Made by a program: the position numbers and the translations under genes. From AP-15 sp963738185 (GTDB lineage: Bacteria; Pseudomonadota; Alphaproteobacteria; ATCC43930; CGMCC-115725), in assembly GCA_963738185.1 (NCBI GenBank), contig CAVTVA010000003.1:1922001-1986000 (forward strand): DNA of 64,000 nucleotides, read 5' to 3'. This document shows positions 30,101 to 44,300 of this stretch, piece after piece; the first letter of the stretch is position 1, and every line of letters starts with the position of its first letter. The notes beneath the pieces are model-generated. The model was not told the origin of the DNA and ran no database searches. It saw nothing but the letters and a program-made list of their open reading frames with translations.

Positions 30101-33100
30101 CTGCGAAGCCTGCCAGGGCGACGGCGTGATCAAGATCGAGATGCACTTTCTGCCCGACGTCTATGTGCAGTGCGACGTGTGCAAGGGCCGCCGCTACAAC
30201 CGCGAGACCCTGGAGGTGCTGTTCCGCGCCAAGAGCATCGCCGATGTGCTCGACATGACCGTCGATGAAGGTGTGGAATTCTTCCGCGCGGTGCCGGCGA
30301 TCCGCGACAAGCTGACGACTTTGCAGCAGGTCGGGCTCGGCTACATCCATGTCGGCCAGCCGGCGACGACCTTGTCGGGCGGCGAGGCGCAGCGGGTCAA
30401 GCTCGCCAAGGAATTGTCGAGGCGGGCCACCGGCCGCACCCTCTACATCCTCGACGAGCCGACCACCGGGCTGCATTTCGACGATGTGCGCAAATTATTG
30501 GAGGTGCTGCACGCGCTGGTCGAGACCGGCAACACGGTCTTGGTCATCGAGCACAACCTCGAAGTCGTCAAGACCGCCGACTGGGTCATCGACCTCGGCC
30601 CCGAGGGCGGCGACGCCGGCGGCCACATCGTCGCCACCGGCACCCCCGAGGACATCGCCGCCAGCGCCAAGAGCTACACCGGCGACTACCTGCGCCCCTA
30701 CCTCACCCGCCGCCCCCCGGCAAGGCGACGCAGGGCCGGGTAGCAAGGGGCGTCATCGGGCGCCGCTCAGACGCTAGCTTTCAAGGGCGGCGCCTCTGCG
30801 TCTAATTTTTGGCAGAGTCGATCCGCGCGTACTCTCGGCCGGTTCGCTTCAGATCGCCTTTGATTTTTACGATGTCCTGCTCCGCCAGGAGTTCCTCTGG
30901 CGGAGTGCCGCTGAGGTCAATCATCGTTTTGCGCACCGTTTTGCCCACATGCTCGGCCACTCTTTCTAATGGCCTGTCCGAAAATATCCTCATTTCTGAT
31001 CTTTTCCTCGCAGCGAGCACTCCTTATATCACGACCCCCGCACATTCGGCGCAGGCGATGGTTGCCGTGTTGAGTAGTCGGACGAAGCTCGTTGAGCTAA
31101 AGTTCCGCTGTGCGTACCGTCAACATCCATGCAGCTAAGACCCATTTGTCGCGGCTGGTCGATCGCGCCGCCAAGGGCGAAGCCTTCGTGATCGCGAAGG
31201 CCGGTAAACCGATGGTCAAGGTCGTCCCGTTCGACGCGCCGGCGGAAGGCGAGGCGCAGCGGATCGGTTTCATGGACGGGTTGATCGAGGTGCCCGACGA
31301 CTTCGACCGGATGGGCGCCGAAGAGATCGAGGCACTGTTCTGCGGCAAAGGATGAGGCTGCTGATCGACACGCATCTGCTGCTGTGGGCGGCCGGACAAT
31401 CCGCCCGGTTGTCGCCGCAGGCGCGCAGCCTGATTGCCGATCCCGGCAATGAATTGCTGTTCAGCGCCGCGAGCCTGTGGGAGATCGCGATCAAAGCGGG
31501 GCTCGGAAGACCCGATTTTAGCGTGGACGCCGCCCGGTTCCGGCGCGGTCTCCTCACCAACGGCTATCGCGAATTGGCGATAACCGGCGAGCATGCGGTT
31601 GCGGTGACTGGCCTGCCGATTATCCACAAGGACCCATTCGATCGGCTTCTGCTGGCACAAAGCATCGTCGAAGGGATCACCTTGCTGACCTCGGACACGG
31701 TCATGGCGCAATACCCCGCCTCGGTTCAGCAGGTATGAATAGCGTCGCTCTCCGAGCCTCCGCCTCGTGAACGCCACCCGGAAATGGGCGATTGAGGAGT
31801 TGCGGCGGATGGTGCTGGGGGCGCTGGGCGCGCACGCGGCGGCGGTGTGGCTGTTCGGGTCGTGCGCGCGTGGCGAGGCGCGGCAGCACAGCGATATCGA
31901 TATTGCGATCCTGCCGCGCGACGACCAGATCGACATCATAGGGGATCGTGCTCTCCTCGATCTCCGCTTCGAGCTCGGCGAAAAAGCCAATCGGCAGGTC
32001 GGCGCGTGACGGCGCGATCCTGCGCCTGATCTACAGTTTCGAGGCGGTGTGGAAGGCTTGCCAGCAGCTGCTGGGTGAGCGCGAGGGCGTCGAGGTTGCC
32101 TCCCCAAACGGCACCATCCGCGCCGCAAGGCGGCTCGGCTGGCTGTCCGACGAGGACGCGCAGGCGGCGATCAGGGTCGGCCGCGACCGCAATGTCGCGG
32201 TCCAAATGTATCGCGGCGAGATCGGCGCGGAAATCGCGCAGCGCCTCGCTGCCCATGCCGCTCTGCTGCGTCGTTGGCTGACCGCCTTGCAGCAGCGATT
32301 AGCGGCGGGCGAGTGAGGCCGCGAGCGCGGAGCCAGGCGGCGTTACGCGAGGCTGGCCTCGGCCAGATAGGCTTTCATCATGTTGATCACGTAGTCGGTG
32401 ACCGAGGCTTGGGCGGCGTGGGCGGCGATCCAGCCCAGGACCGCGCGCAACGGGCTGCCGGACAGCTCGGTTTCGGAGATCGCGCGAAACCGCCGCTCGA
32501 TCGGGGCGCGGTAATGTTCCGGGTCGAGCTTGCCCTTGGGCCAGGGATCGAGCGTCTCATCGACCGCGCATGAACCCATCAGCGGGATGATCGGCAGAAA
32601 TCCGCTCCCGGCGCTCGGCCCGAACGCCGCCCGCTGCGCGGCGCTCCAGCCGTCGAACACCGGGTTGTCGTCGGCCAGGACGAATTCGTGGCGCAGCAGA
32701 TCCTGGCAGTTCTTGCGCCCGAGCAGATAGTCGTAGCGCATAAAATCGGGGCAGGCGAAACCGATGAACGCGCCGAGCCCAGCGCTGGCGATCGCTTTTT
32801 CCCCCAGTGTGGTGCCGAGCTGCGGGGTCAGCATAAACCGGCTGAACACCCGCTCGTCGGCAGCCAGCGCCAAATCGCGCGAGCCGTACCGGGTCTGCTG
32901 GACGACCGCGTTGGCCACCGCGCCGATCGTATGGGCAAAGCTCGTGAGCCCTTCCGGGCCGAGCGCCGTCCGGCCGGCGAACGGGTCGATCAGCAGGACG
33001 GCGCGGTTCGCCCGATGCGGGTCCTGCGGGTTGCTGCTGGCGATGCCGCACAACGCGGTGCGCGCCAATTCGATCGGCTCGTTGTCGGTGACCCCGCCAT

Positions 33101-36100
33101 CGACCGCGAGGAAATGGTAATCGTCCGGCACATCGCCGGCGCCGTTCGGGATCAGCGCCGCCCAATCGGGGGTGAGCACGGTATAGGACAGCGCGCCGGT
33201 TGCTGCCGCCATCGCCGCCGCGGCAGCGAGCGGTGCGCTCAGCACCACCCGATAACGGTATTGCGACATCGGCCGGGAGAGCGCCCGCGGCGGAAACCCG
33301 ATCGGAAACGCAGCCGTGGCGCGCGCGAACCGGCTGAACTCGTCCCAGCCGGCGGCCTGCGGCAGGCGTTCCCCGGAAAATGCCAGGGTCAGCTCGTCCG
33401 GCCGGAACTCTCCGACCGCCTGGCCCGGGTACTGCAGCGCAAAGCGGATGAAATCGGCGTGGTCGACATAGGCCTCGCTCCGACCCTCGCCAAAATCGAG
33501 CTTGAACGGGATGCCGCGCAGATTGGTCAGGGTCAGGATCACCCGCAGCGGTGCGGCGACCCAGGAACGCGCCCGGCCGCCGTTGCCGGTAAAATCGATG
33601 ATCGTCTGCGCGCCGGCGTCGATCGCGGCGCCGTTCAGCAGCGAGGCGACCTCCTTGCCGATATCGCCGGTCTCGAGAAACCGGTCGAGGGTCAGCGTCT
33701 TGATCCAGGTGTCGTAGAGCGGGTTTCCGGTCGGGCCCTCTCCGACCGGCGTGCCGCGCGAGATCGGATCGAAGGCGAAATTCAACGCCCGCGCGGCGAT
33801 CGCGGCGCACACCCCGCCGCCCGAGGTGCCGGTGATGACGCGCAGAACTACATTGTGCGGGGGTGCGGCCGCGTCCCCGGCGTCGCGCAGGCGGGTCCAG
33901 GCATCGAGCGCCTCGATCAGGAAATCAAGGGCGCCGGCCGTATAAGCTCCGGCCGAAACCGTGCCGCCGAGGACAAGGGCGAGCTCAAAGGTGCGCGGCG
34001 GCACCGGCGGGTTGAGCAGAAACCACCGCTCGATCTCGGCCGGGCTCGGCGGTTTTCGATTGAACACCGGCTGGGCTATCAGCCGAGCTGCGCCTGGAGG
34101 AACGCCGACATGCGCTCCCAGGCCTGGTTGGCGCAAGCTACGTCGTAGGCGGCGCTGCGCTCGTTGGCAAAGGCGTGGGCCGCGTCATAGCGGTGGATCT
34201 CATGCTTGGCGCCAACCGCTTTCAAGGTCTGTTCGAGGTCGTCGACCGCGGCGGGGGTGCACCAATCGTCCTTATTGGCAAAGTGGCCCTGGAACGGCAC
34301 CCGGATTTTGGCGGGGTCGGCGAATTCCTTTGGCGGAATGCCGTAGAAGCACACCGCGGCCTCGACCTCGGGGACATGCACGGCGGCGGCGATGGTCAGC
34401 GCGCCACCCATGCAAAAGCCCATCACCGCGATCTTGCCGCTGTGCTCGCCGAGCTGCAGTGCCGCACCGCGCAGATCCTGGTGCGTGGCGTCGGGAAAAT
34501 CGAGCCCGGTCATCAGGTGGTTGGCTTCGTCGGGCACGGTGGTGAGCTTGCCGTTGTAGAGATCGGGCGCCAGCGCGTTCCAGCCGGCGCGGGCAAAGCG
34601 GTCGGCCACCCCGCAAATCTGGTCGTTAAGGCCCCACCATTCCTGGATCACGATGATCCCGGGCCGGCCGCGGCCCGCCGTCGCCAGGTAGCCCTTGGCG
34701 GCCCTGCCGTCGGGGCGGGCAAAGTCGGTCATGATCCCCATCGCAATACTCCTTTCCCGGTCAGGCGTCGGCGAAGGCCGGCATCACCTCGTTGGTGAAC
34801 AGCTCGATCGAGCGCATGGCCTCGTCATGGCTGATATTGCCAAAGGCAAAGTCGCAGACGTAGTAATTGACCCCGGTCGCCTCGACCTCGCGGGCGATAT
34901 AGTCGCGCACCTGGGCGGGCGTGCCGGCGATCGCGTCGCCATGCTGCTGCAAGATGCCCCAATCCTCGGGCAGGGCCGCTTCGAGCGGGAACGGCACGTT
35001 GTACTTGTGCCACAATAATCCCATGTGGCGCCGCCACGCCGGATAGCCGCGTCGCGCGGTGTCGAGCGCGTCTTCCTCGGTGTCGGCGATGATGATGTGG
35101 CGGTTGACGCCCAACAGCGGCAGGTCGGCTGGCGCGCGGCCGAGCTTCTTCCATTCGGCGCGATAGCTGTCGGTGATCGCGCGCACCTGCTCGGGCGGCC
35201 GCCGCGTCACCGTGTTGGCGGCGTTCGCCGCCGCCCACGGGACGCTCGCCGGGTTGCCGAGCCCGTACCATACCGGCAACGGCTGCTGAAACGGCTTCAT
35301 CGCAATCGGCACATGGTCGAAATCGTAGAATTCGCCGTGAAACGTCAGCTCGTCCTCGGTCAGGCCGATATGGATCGCCTCGAAGGCTTCGCGGAACTGC
35401 TTGGCTCCAGTGTTGAAGTCGACCCCGTAAAACCCGACCTCGACCGGCGAGATGCCGCGCCCGACCCCGTACAGAAACCGCCCACCGCTCATCTGGTCGA
35501 GCATGCAGATCTCGTCGATCAGCCGCAGCGGATGATAGAGGGGCAACAGATAGACCATCGGGCCAAAGCGCAACTGCCGGGTGCGCTGCGCCACCGCCGC
35601 CAGGAAAATGCCGGGCGACGGCGCGTAGCCGAGCGGTGTGTTGTGATGCTCGGCCAGGTGATAGCCGTAAAACCCAGCGCGGTCGTAAGCCTCGGCGAGC
35701 CGGAGCCGCTCCTCGAAATGCCGGACGAGCGGCTGCCCGCTGTCGTCGAGATGATCAAAAACCCCAAACCGCATCTGCCGCCTCCGAGATTTTGTAGATT
35801 TTGTAGGATGGGTTGAGCGCCAGCGAAACCCATCACCCGTGGAAAGATGGGTTTCGCACGGCTCAACCCATCCTACAACGTTACTACAACGTTACGATAC
35901 TGCTCGGCAGCGAGCCGATCTGCGGGCCGTGGACCCTCGCTTTCGCGGGGGCGCCGATAACCCGTTCAGATTACGCACTTCATCTCGAGTAAGCCGTTAC
36001 CGGCACCGCACGTCCCCCGTGGTTGCTTTTGATCTCGCGAACGGATCAGCCGATGATCTCGTGCTTTTGATAGCCCTGCGCGTAGAGCAGCGCGGTGAGA

Positions 36101-38308
36101 TCGGCGTGATCGATATGGCAGCGTGCGGCGGCGACGACCGCCGGCTTAGCGTGAAAGGCGATGCCGAGCCCGGCGGCGGCGAGCATCGGCAGGTCGTTCG
36201 CGCCGTCGCCGACGGCGATCGTTTGGGCGAGCGGCGCGCCCTGCTCTGCCGCGAGCCGGATCAGCGTGTCGCGCTTGGTGTCGCGGGTCACGATCGGCGG
36301 GCGCACGGTCCCGGCGATATGGCCGTCGGCGATCTCGAGATGATTGGCGACGACATGATCGAAGCCAAGCGCCGCCGCGACCCGCTCGGCGAAGACGGTG
36401 AAGCCTCCGCTGACCAGCGCGCACCTGGCACCCCGGCGGCGCATCGTCGCAACCAGGGTGCCGGCACCGGGCATCGGGCGGATGCGTCCCGCGGCCTCGT
36501 CGAGGACCGCGGAGGGCATGCCCTTGAGCAGCGCCACGCGCTGTTCGAGGGCGGCCACAAAGTCGATCTCGCCATTCATCGCACGGCGGGTGATCTCGGC
36601 CACCCGCGGGCGCAACCCGAGGAAGTCGGCGAGCTCGTCGAGCATCTCGTTTTCGATGATCGTCGAATTCCATGTCGGCGACCAGCAGGCGCTTTTTGCG
36701 CTCGCCCGCCGGCTGGACCACGACATCGACAGCAGCATCGCCGATCGCGGCGCGCGCGGCCGCCTCGGCGGGTTCGGGCCCAGTGCTGTCGAACATCAGG
36801 TCGCACGCCTCGCCCTCAGCAAGCCAGAGCGGCGCGCCGCATCCGGGCAGCGCCTCGGCGGTCGTGGCGGCGATGCCGGCAAGGACGCTGCGGGCGCTCG
36901 GGGCGGCGATCAGGCTGGCAACAAAGCGCATGCGCGAGGCTCCTTGGCCAATAGCCCGTCGGCGCGCCGACCGCCGGTGCTGATCGTCGCCGGCCCAACG
37001 GCGAGCGGCAAATCGGCGCTGGCCCTCGAACTGGCAGCGGCATTCGGCGGCGTCATCATCAACGCCGACGCGCTGCAAATCTATCGCGATCTGGAAATCC
37101 TGACGGCGCGGCCCGATCCCGCCGCCTGCGCGCGGGCGCCGCATCGTCTTTACGGCGTTCTCGACGCCGCCGAGCGCGGCTCCGCCGGCAATTGGCGCGA
37201 GCGCGCGCTTGCCGAGGTCGCGGCGGCGATCCAATCCGGACGGCTGCCGATCGTGGTCGGCGGCACCGGCCTTTACATTCGCACGCTGACCCGCGGGCTG
37301 GCGCCCTTTCCCGAAATTCCCGAGCTATACCGCGCCGAAGCGGCCGCCCTCCACCGGGCACTCGGCGGCGCCGGGTTTCGCGCACGCCTCGCGGCGCTCG
37401 ATCCTGACGCCGCCCGACGGCTTTATGCCGGCGACTCGCAACGCCTGATGCGTGCCTATGCGGTGGTGCGCGCGACCGGGCTGCCGATCGGCGCCTGGCG
37501 AGAGCGGAGGCATTCCGCAGCCCCCTACCGGTTTGCGACGATCTTGCTGATGCCGCCGCGCGAGCGGCTCTATGCCGCCGGCAATGCGCGCTTTGCCGCG
37601 ATGATCGAGCGCGGCGCGCTGGCCGAGGCGGCGGCGCTGGCCGAGCGCGGGCTCGATCCCGGCTTGCCGGCGATGAAGGCGGTCGGCCTGCCCGAGCTGA
37701 TCCGCCATCTGCGCGGCGAGATGCCGCTCGCCGAAGCGGTCGCCGCCGGCCAGCGCGCGACGCGCCATTACGCAAAGCGGCAGGTGACCTGGTTCCGCCA
37801 TCAGCTGGCGCCGGACCTGGTCTTCGGCGAGCAATTTTCGGAAAGTTTGCTGCGCTGCTCGCGTCAGTTTATTGACGAGTTTCTGTTGACCGGGCAGGAA
37901 TAGCCGATTAGGTTCCCGGACCCGTCCGAGGGCACGGCCGTGGCGGCCCACCGGTGCGGTTTGTTTATAGCAAGGGAGCTGGTCATGTCGGCCGAGCCGA
38001 TCAGTGGAGCGGACATTGTCGTCAAGGCCTTGGTCGACCAGGGCGTCGATGTCGTGTTCGGCTACCCGGGCGGCGCGGTGCTGCCGATCTACGACGCGCT
38101 CTTCAAGCAGAATTCGCTGCGGCACATTCTGGTGCGCCAGGAAGGCGGCGCCGTCCACGCCGCGGAGGGCTATGCGCGCTCGACCGGCCGGGTCGGCGTC
38201 GTCTTGGTGACCAGCGGCCCCGGCGCCACCAACGCGGTCACCGGGCTGACCGACGCGCTGATGGATTCGGTGCCGGTCGTCTGTCTGACCGGGCAGGTGC
38301 CGACCCAT

Positions 38309-38340
<32 letters not shown>

Positions 38341-41300
38341 CACGACCGGCATCACCCGGCCGTGCACCAAGCACAATTATCTGGTCAAGGATGTGCGCGA
38401 GCTGGCGCGCGTGCTGCACGAGGCGTTTTACGTCGCCAAAAGCGGGCGCCCCGGGCCGGTGGTCGTGGACCTCCCCAAGGACGTGCTGTTCGCGCCGGGC
38501 CCCTACAGCGGGCCGCAGGTCGCGCACCACAAAAGCTACCACCCGCAGCTGACGCCCGATCCGGTGCGGATCAGCGAGGCGGCGCAGCTGATCGCCACGG
38601 CAAAACGGCCGCTGTTTTACGGCGGCGGCGGGCTGATCAATTCCGGGCCCGCGGCCTGCGCCCGCTTTACCGAGCTGGTGCGGGCGACCGATGCCCCCTG
38701 CACCCTGACCTTGATGGGGCTCGGCGCGTTGCCGGCGAGCGACCCGCATTTCCTCGGCATGGTCGGCATGCACGGCACCTATCAGGCGAATTTGGCGATG
38801 CATGGCTGCGACCTGATGATCGCGGTCGGCGCCCGCTTCGACGACCGGGTGACCGGCCGCTTGAACGCCTTTTCGCCCGGCTCGAAAAAAATCCACATCG
38901 ATATCGACCCGTCCTCGATCAACAAGAACGTGCGGGTCGATGTGCCGATCATCGGCGACGCCGGCGAGGCGATGTCGGCGCTGCTCGCGGCCTGGGCGAA
39001 AGCGAAGCCTGGCGCCGACGGTGCGGCGCGCGCGCAATGGTGGCAGGCGATCGACGCCTGGCGCAGCCGCGACTGCCTGCGCTACGACAAGAGCCGGCGC
39101 GATGTGATCAAGCCACAAGATGCGCTCGAGCGGCTTCGTGCGCAGACCAGCGGCCGCGACCTTTACATCACCACCGAGGTCGGCCAGCACCAGATGTGGG
39201 CGGCCCAATTCCTGAAGTTCGAGGAGCCGCATCATTGGATGACCTCGGGCGGGCTCGGCACGATGGGCTATGGTCTGCCGGCGGCGATCGGGGTGCAGGT
39301 CGCCCACCCCGAGGCGCTGGTCATCGACGTCGCCGGGGAAGCCTCGATCCTGATGAACATCCAGGAGATGTCAACCGTCGCCCAATACCGGCTGCCGGTC
39401 AAAATCTTCATCCTGAACAATCAGTACATGGGCATGGTGCGGCAATGGCAGGAATTGCTGCATGGCGGCCGCTATTCCGAAACCTACACCGCCGCCCTCC
39501 CGGACTTTGTCAAATTGGCCGACGCCTTTGGCGCCTGCGGGCGGCGGGTGGAGAGCCCGGGCGAGCTTGACGAGGCGATCGCCTGGATGCTGGAAACGTC
39601 GGGTGCCGTAATCCTCGACGTCGCCGTCGATCAGACCGAGAATTGCTTCCCGATGATCCCGTCGGGTGCCGCGCACAACGAGATGCTGCTCGGCCCCGAG
39701 GACCAAGCCGAAAAGCCGGTCTCCGAAGAGGGCATGGTGCTGGTGTGAGCGGGACGATCGGGTAATCCCGTGACCGACATCGAGCGCCATACGATCGCCG
39801 TTCTGGTCGACAACGAGCCGGGATCCTCGCCCGCGTGGTCGGACTGTTTTCCGGGCGCGGCTACAATATCGAGAGCCTGACGGTGGCCGAGGTCGATCGC
39901 CGCAACAATCTGTCGCGGATCACGATCGTCACCTCCGGCACGCGGATGATCATCGAGCAGATCAAGGCGCAATTGTCGCGGCTGGTGCCGGTGCACCAGG
40001 TGCACGACCTGACCGACGAGGGGCCGTTCGTCGAGCGCGAGATGATGCTGATCAAGGTCTCCGGCACAGGCCAGTCGCGCATCGAATCCTTGCGCCTCGC
40101 CGACATCTTCCGCGCCCGCGTCGTCAATTCGACGATCGACAGCTTTGTCTTCGAGATGACCGGCTCGTCCGAGAAGCTGAACGCCTTTATCGGCTTGATG
40201 GAGCCCTTAGGCCTGGTCGAGATCTCGCGCACCGGCGCCGTCGCGATCGCCCGCGGCGCCGCGAGCTTCTGAATTTTCACCGATGAGACAGCGAGGCGTC
40301 GAGAAGGAAAAAGCTCTCTCTCATGAGACGCAGATCACGCCAAAGATGCGAAGCATCATAACACAAAGGTCTGCCTCGCTCTTGGATACTTGCGATGTGG
40401 ATTTTCTTCTCATCGTCTCACTGCGTCTGTGGTGAATAGAAGTAAGAGGAGGATGGTCATGCGGGTGTATTACGACCGCGATGCGGATGTGAATCTGATC
40501 AAATCGCGCAAGGTCGCGGTCATCGGCTATGGCAGCCAGGGCCACGCCCACGCCAACAATCTGCGCGACAGCGGGGTCAAGGACGTCGTCGTCGCCCTGC
40601 GCCCCGGCTCGGCCTCGGCGCAAAAAGCCGAAGCCGCCGGCATCAAGGTCGTCACCCCGGCCGAGGCGGCAAAATGGGCCGACATCGTCATGGTGCTGGC
40701 CCCCGATGAGTTGCAGGCGCAGCTCTATACCAGCGACCTGCGCGCCAACATGCGCGAAGGCACCGCACTCGCCGTGGCGCACGGGCTCAGCATTCATTTC
40801 CGGCTGATCGAGCCGCGCCCCGACATGGACGTGTTCATGATCGCGCCAAAGGGGCCGGGTCATACCGTGCGCTCGGAATATCTGCGCGGCGGCGGCGTGC
40901 CCTGCCTCGTCGCGGTCGAGCAGAACCCGTCCGGCAACGCGCTCGAAATCGCGCTGAGCTACGCCTCGGCGATCGGCGGCGGGCGCGCCGGGGTGATCGA
41001 GACCACATTCCGCGAAGAGTGCGAAACCGATCTCTTTGGCGAGCAGTCGGTCTTGTGCGGCGGGCTGACCTCGCTGATCCTGGCCGGGTTCGAGACCCTG
41101 GTCGAGGCCGGCTATGCCCCGGAAATGGCCTATTTCGAGTGCTGCCACGAGGTCAAATTGATCGTCGATCTGATCTATGAGGGCGGCATCGCCAACATGC
41201 GCTATTCGGTCTCGAACACCGCCGAATATGGCGACTATTCGCGCGGCCCCAGGGTCATCGACGCGCATGTGCGCACCGAGATGAAGAAGATCCTCGCCGA

Positions 41301-44300
41301 TATCCAGTCCGGCCGGTTCGCCCGCGAATGGGTGCTCGAAAACACCGCCGGCCAGCCGAGCTTCAAGGCCCTGCGCCGCCGTGCCGCCGAACACCAAATC
41401 GAGCAGGTCGGCGAGAAATTACGCGCGATGATGCCGTGGATCAGCGAGAACCGCCTCGTCGACAAGACTCTGGAACTGAGCTTTTAGCTGGGTGGGCAAT
41501 ACCGAGGGGCTGCTCATCAAAAATAAACCAATGCGGTGTTCACTGCCGGGCGGGAGGCTGTCCGGCTATGCGCATCGCGGTCAAACCCTGCCGTTCTCTG
41601 CGAGCGCTGCTGATTGTCATGATCGCCGCGCCGATCCTGCCGACCGTTGGCCTCGCGCCATTGACGTTGACGCGGCTCGGCGAGCATTGGCACCAATTCG
41701 GGGCGATTGCGGCGATCGCCATGATCGGCGTCGGCTTGCGGGTGCTGGGCGGCATCGTCGCGCTGGCGGCGGCTGGTCGGCTGATCGCATCGACGCGGAC
41801 GCTCGCGCGGGCGGCCACGGCGCTGGCCGATGGCTCGATCCCGGCGAATGACCCGTCCGGCGTCATCGATTTCGACAACGTCATTCGCGCCATGAACCGC
41901 GCTGGCGCATCCTTGCACCGGCGCTCGCAGGATTATCAGCGGGCCGAGACCGCGCGCTGCGCCAGCGAGGCCCGATTGCGCGACTTTGCCGAGACCGGGT
42001 CGGACTGGTATTGGGAGACCGACCGGGACCATCGGTTCACCTATCTGTCGGAGCATATCCGGATTTTTGGCCAGGATCCGAACAGCCGGCTCGGCCGCGC
42101 TCGATGGGAGCTGCGCTCGGACCCGGCCAGCGAGCCGGAAAAATGGCGCGACCACCGGGCCGCCTTGGAGCGGCACGAGCCGTTTCGCGATTTTGCTTAT
42201 GAGCGCAGGGTCGGCGACCAGCCCGTGCAAACGGTGTCGGTCAGCGGCAAGCCGATTTTCGATGTGGCGGGACAATTCTGCGGCTACCGCGGAACCGCGC
42301 GCGACATCAGCGAGCGGATGCGGGCGGAGTGCCGTCTGCGCGAGGCCAAAGCCGAAGCCGAGGCGGCAAGCTTGGCCAAATCGCGGTTTCTCGCCAATAT
42401 CAGCCACGAGCTGCGCACGCCGCTCAATGCGATCCTCGGCTTTTCCGAGGTGCTCGAACGTGGCACGGCTGGGCCGCTGCACCCTCGCCAACAGGAATAT
42501 GTCGGCTACATCCGCCAGAGCGGGGCGCATTTGCTCGAGATCATCAACGAGATCCTGGACCTGGCAAAGATCGACGCCGGCAAGCTCGAGCTCGACGAGG
42601 ATGCGGGGATCGAGGTGCGCCCGCTCACCGATGCCTGCATCGCCCTGGTCAGAGATCAAGCCACCGCCGAAGGCTTGAGCCTTGCAGTCGCAATCGAGGA
42701 GGGGGTGCCGCCGCTGGTGGCCGATGCGACCCGGCTCAAGCAGATCTTGCTCAACCTTCTTGGCAACGCGGTCAAATTCACCGAACCTGGCGGCGCTGTC
42801 CTCCTGGCCGTGCGCCGAACCGCCACGGGCGGCGTCGAATTTGAGGTGCGCGACAGCGGTGTCGGAATGACCGAGGCAGAAATTGCGATCGCGAGCGAGC
42901 CGTTCGGCCAAGTGGATTGCGGCCTCGCTCGCCGCCACGAGGGCACCGGCCTCGGCCTTCCGCTGGCGCGGCGGCTGACCGAATTGCATGGCGGCGTGTT
43001 TTCGATCGAGAGCGAAAAGGGGTGCTGGACCCGGGTGGTCGTAGCGCTGCCGGCAACGCGAGTGCTCCCCAACCGCGCCGCCGGCGCTGCTTCTGGCGAC
43101 GCTTTCGCTGCCATGCCGCATCCTGTCGTCGCCGGGTAGGAAGACCGGCTGCGACCGGCCGGCGCCGCAGTTCCAGCCGCGGAGCGCCGATGCGCGTCCT
43201 CCATGCCAGCGCCGAGCTCTACCCTTGGGTCAGATCGGGCGGCCTCGGCGATGTTGCCGCGGCATTGCCGCCGGCGCTGGCCGTGCTCGGCGTCGATGCG
43301 CGCCTCCTGGTGCCCGGTTTTACCGGGTTTCTCGATGCGTTCGAGGAGATTACCGATGTCGCCCGGCTGGCGACGCCGTTTGCGCCCGAGCGGGTCCGGG
43401 TGGCTCTCGGCCGCTTGCCCGGGAGCCGCCGGCTGGCCTATCTCGTCGATCATCCGGCTTTCTACGACCGGCCCGGCAACCCCTATGCCGGCCCGGACGG
43501 ACGCGATTGGCCCGACAACGACCGCCGCTTTGGGCTGTTCGGCTGGATCGCGGCGGCGCTGGCGCGCGGCGCCGATCCCGGCTGGCGCCCCGACATCCTG
43601 CATTGCCACGATTGGCATGCCGGGCTCGGCCCCGCCTACCTCGCCGCAGCCCCGCCGATCGATGGCCGAACGCCGAGCGTCTTCACCATCCACAACCTCG
43701 CTTACCGCGGCGAGTTTGCCGCCGCCCAGTTCGCCGCGCTCGGGCTGCCGGCCGAATTCTTCGCAGTTGACGGGGTCGAGTTTTTTGGCGGCGTGTCGTT
43801 TCTCAAAGCCGGGTTGTTCTATGCCGACCGCCTGACCACGGTCAGCCCGACCTATGCGCGCGAAATCCGGACCGCGGCGTTCGGCCAAGGCCTGGACGGG
43901 CTGCTGCGCCGCCGCGAGGGGGTGCTGAGCGGCATCCTGAACGGGGTCGATCCCACGGTATGGGACCCGCAGCACGACTCCAACCTGCCGCGCGGCTACG
44001 GCCTCGATGATGCGGCGTCGGGAAAGCAAGCGGCCAGGCGCGCGCTGCAGCGGCGCCTCGGGCTCGACCAGGATCAGGGTGCGCCGCTGTTCGGGGCGGT
44101 CAGCCGCCTGACCCCGCAAAAGGGCCTCGACCTGCTGCTCGCGATCCTTCCGGAGCTGGCGGCGGGGGGCGGCCAGCTCGCCCTGCTCGGCTCGGGCGAC
44201 CCCGATCTCGAGCGCGGTTTTGCCGATGCGGCACAGGCGCAGCAGGGGCGGGTCGGGGTCGAGCTCGGCTATGACGAGGCGCTGTCGCACCTGATCATGG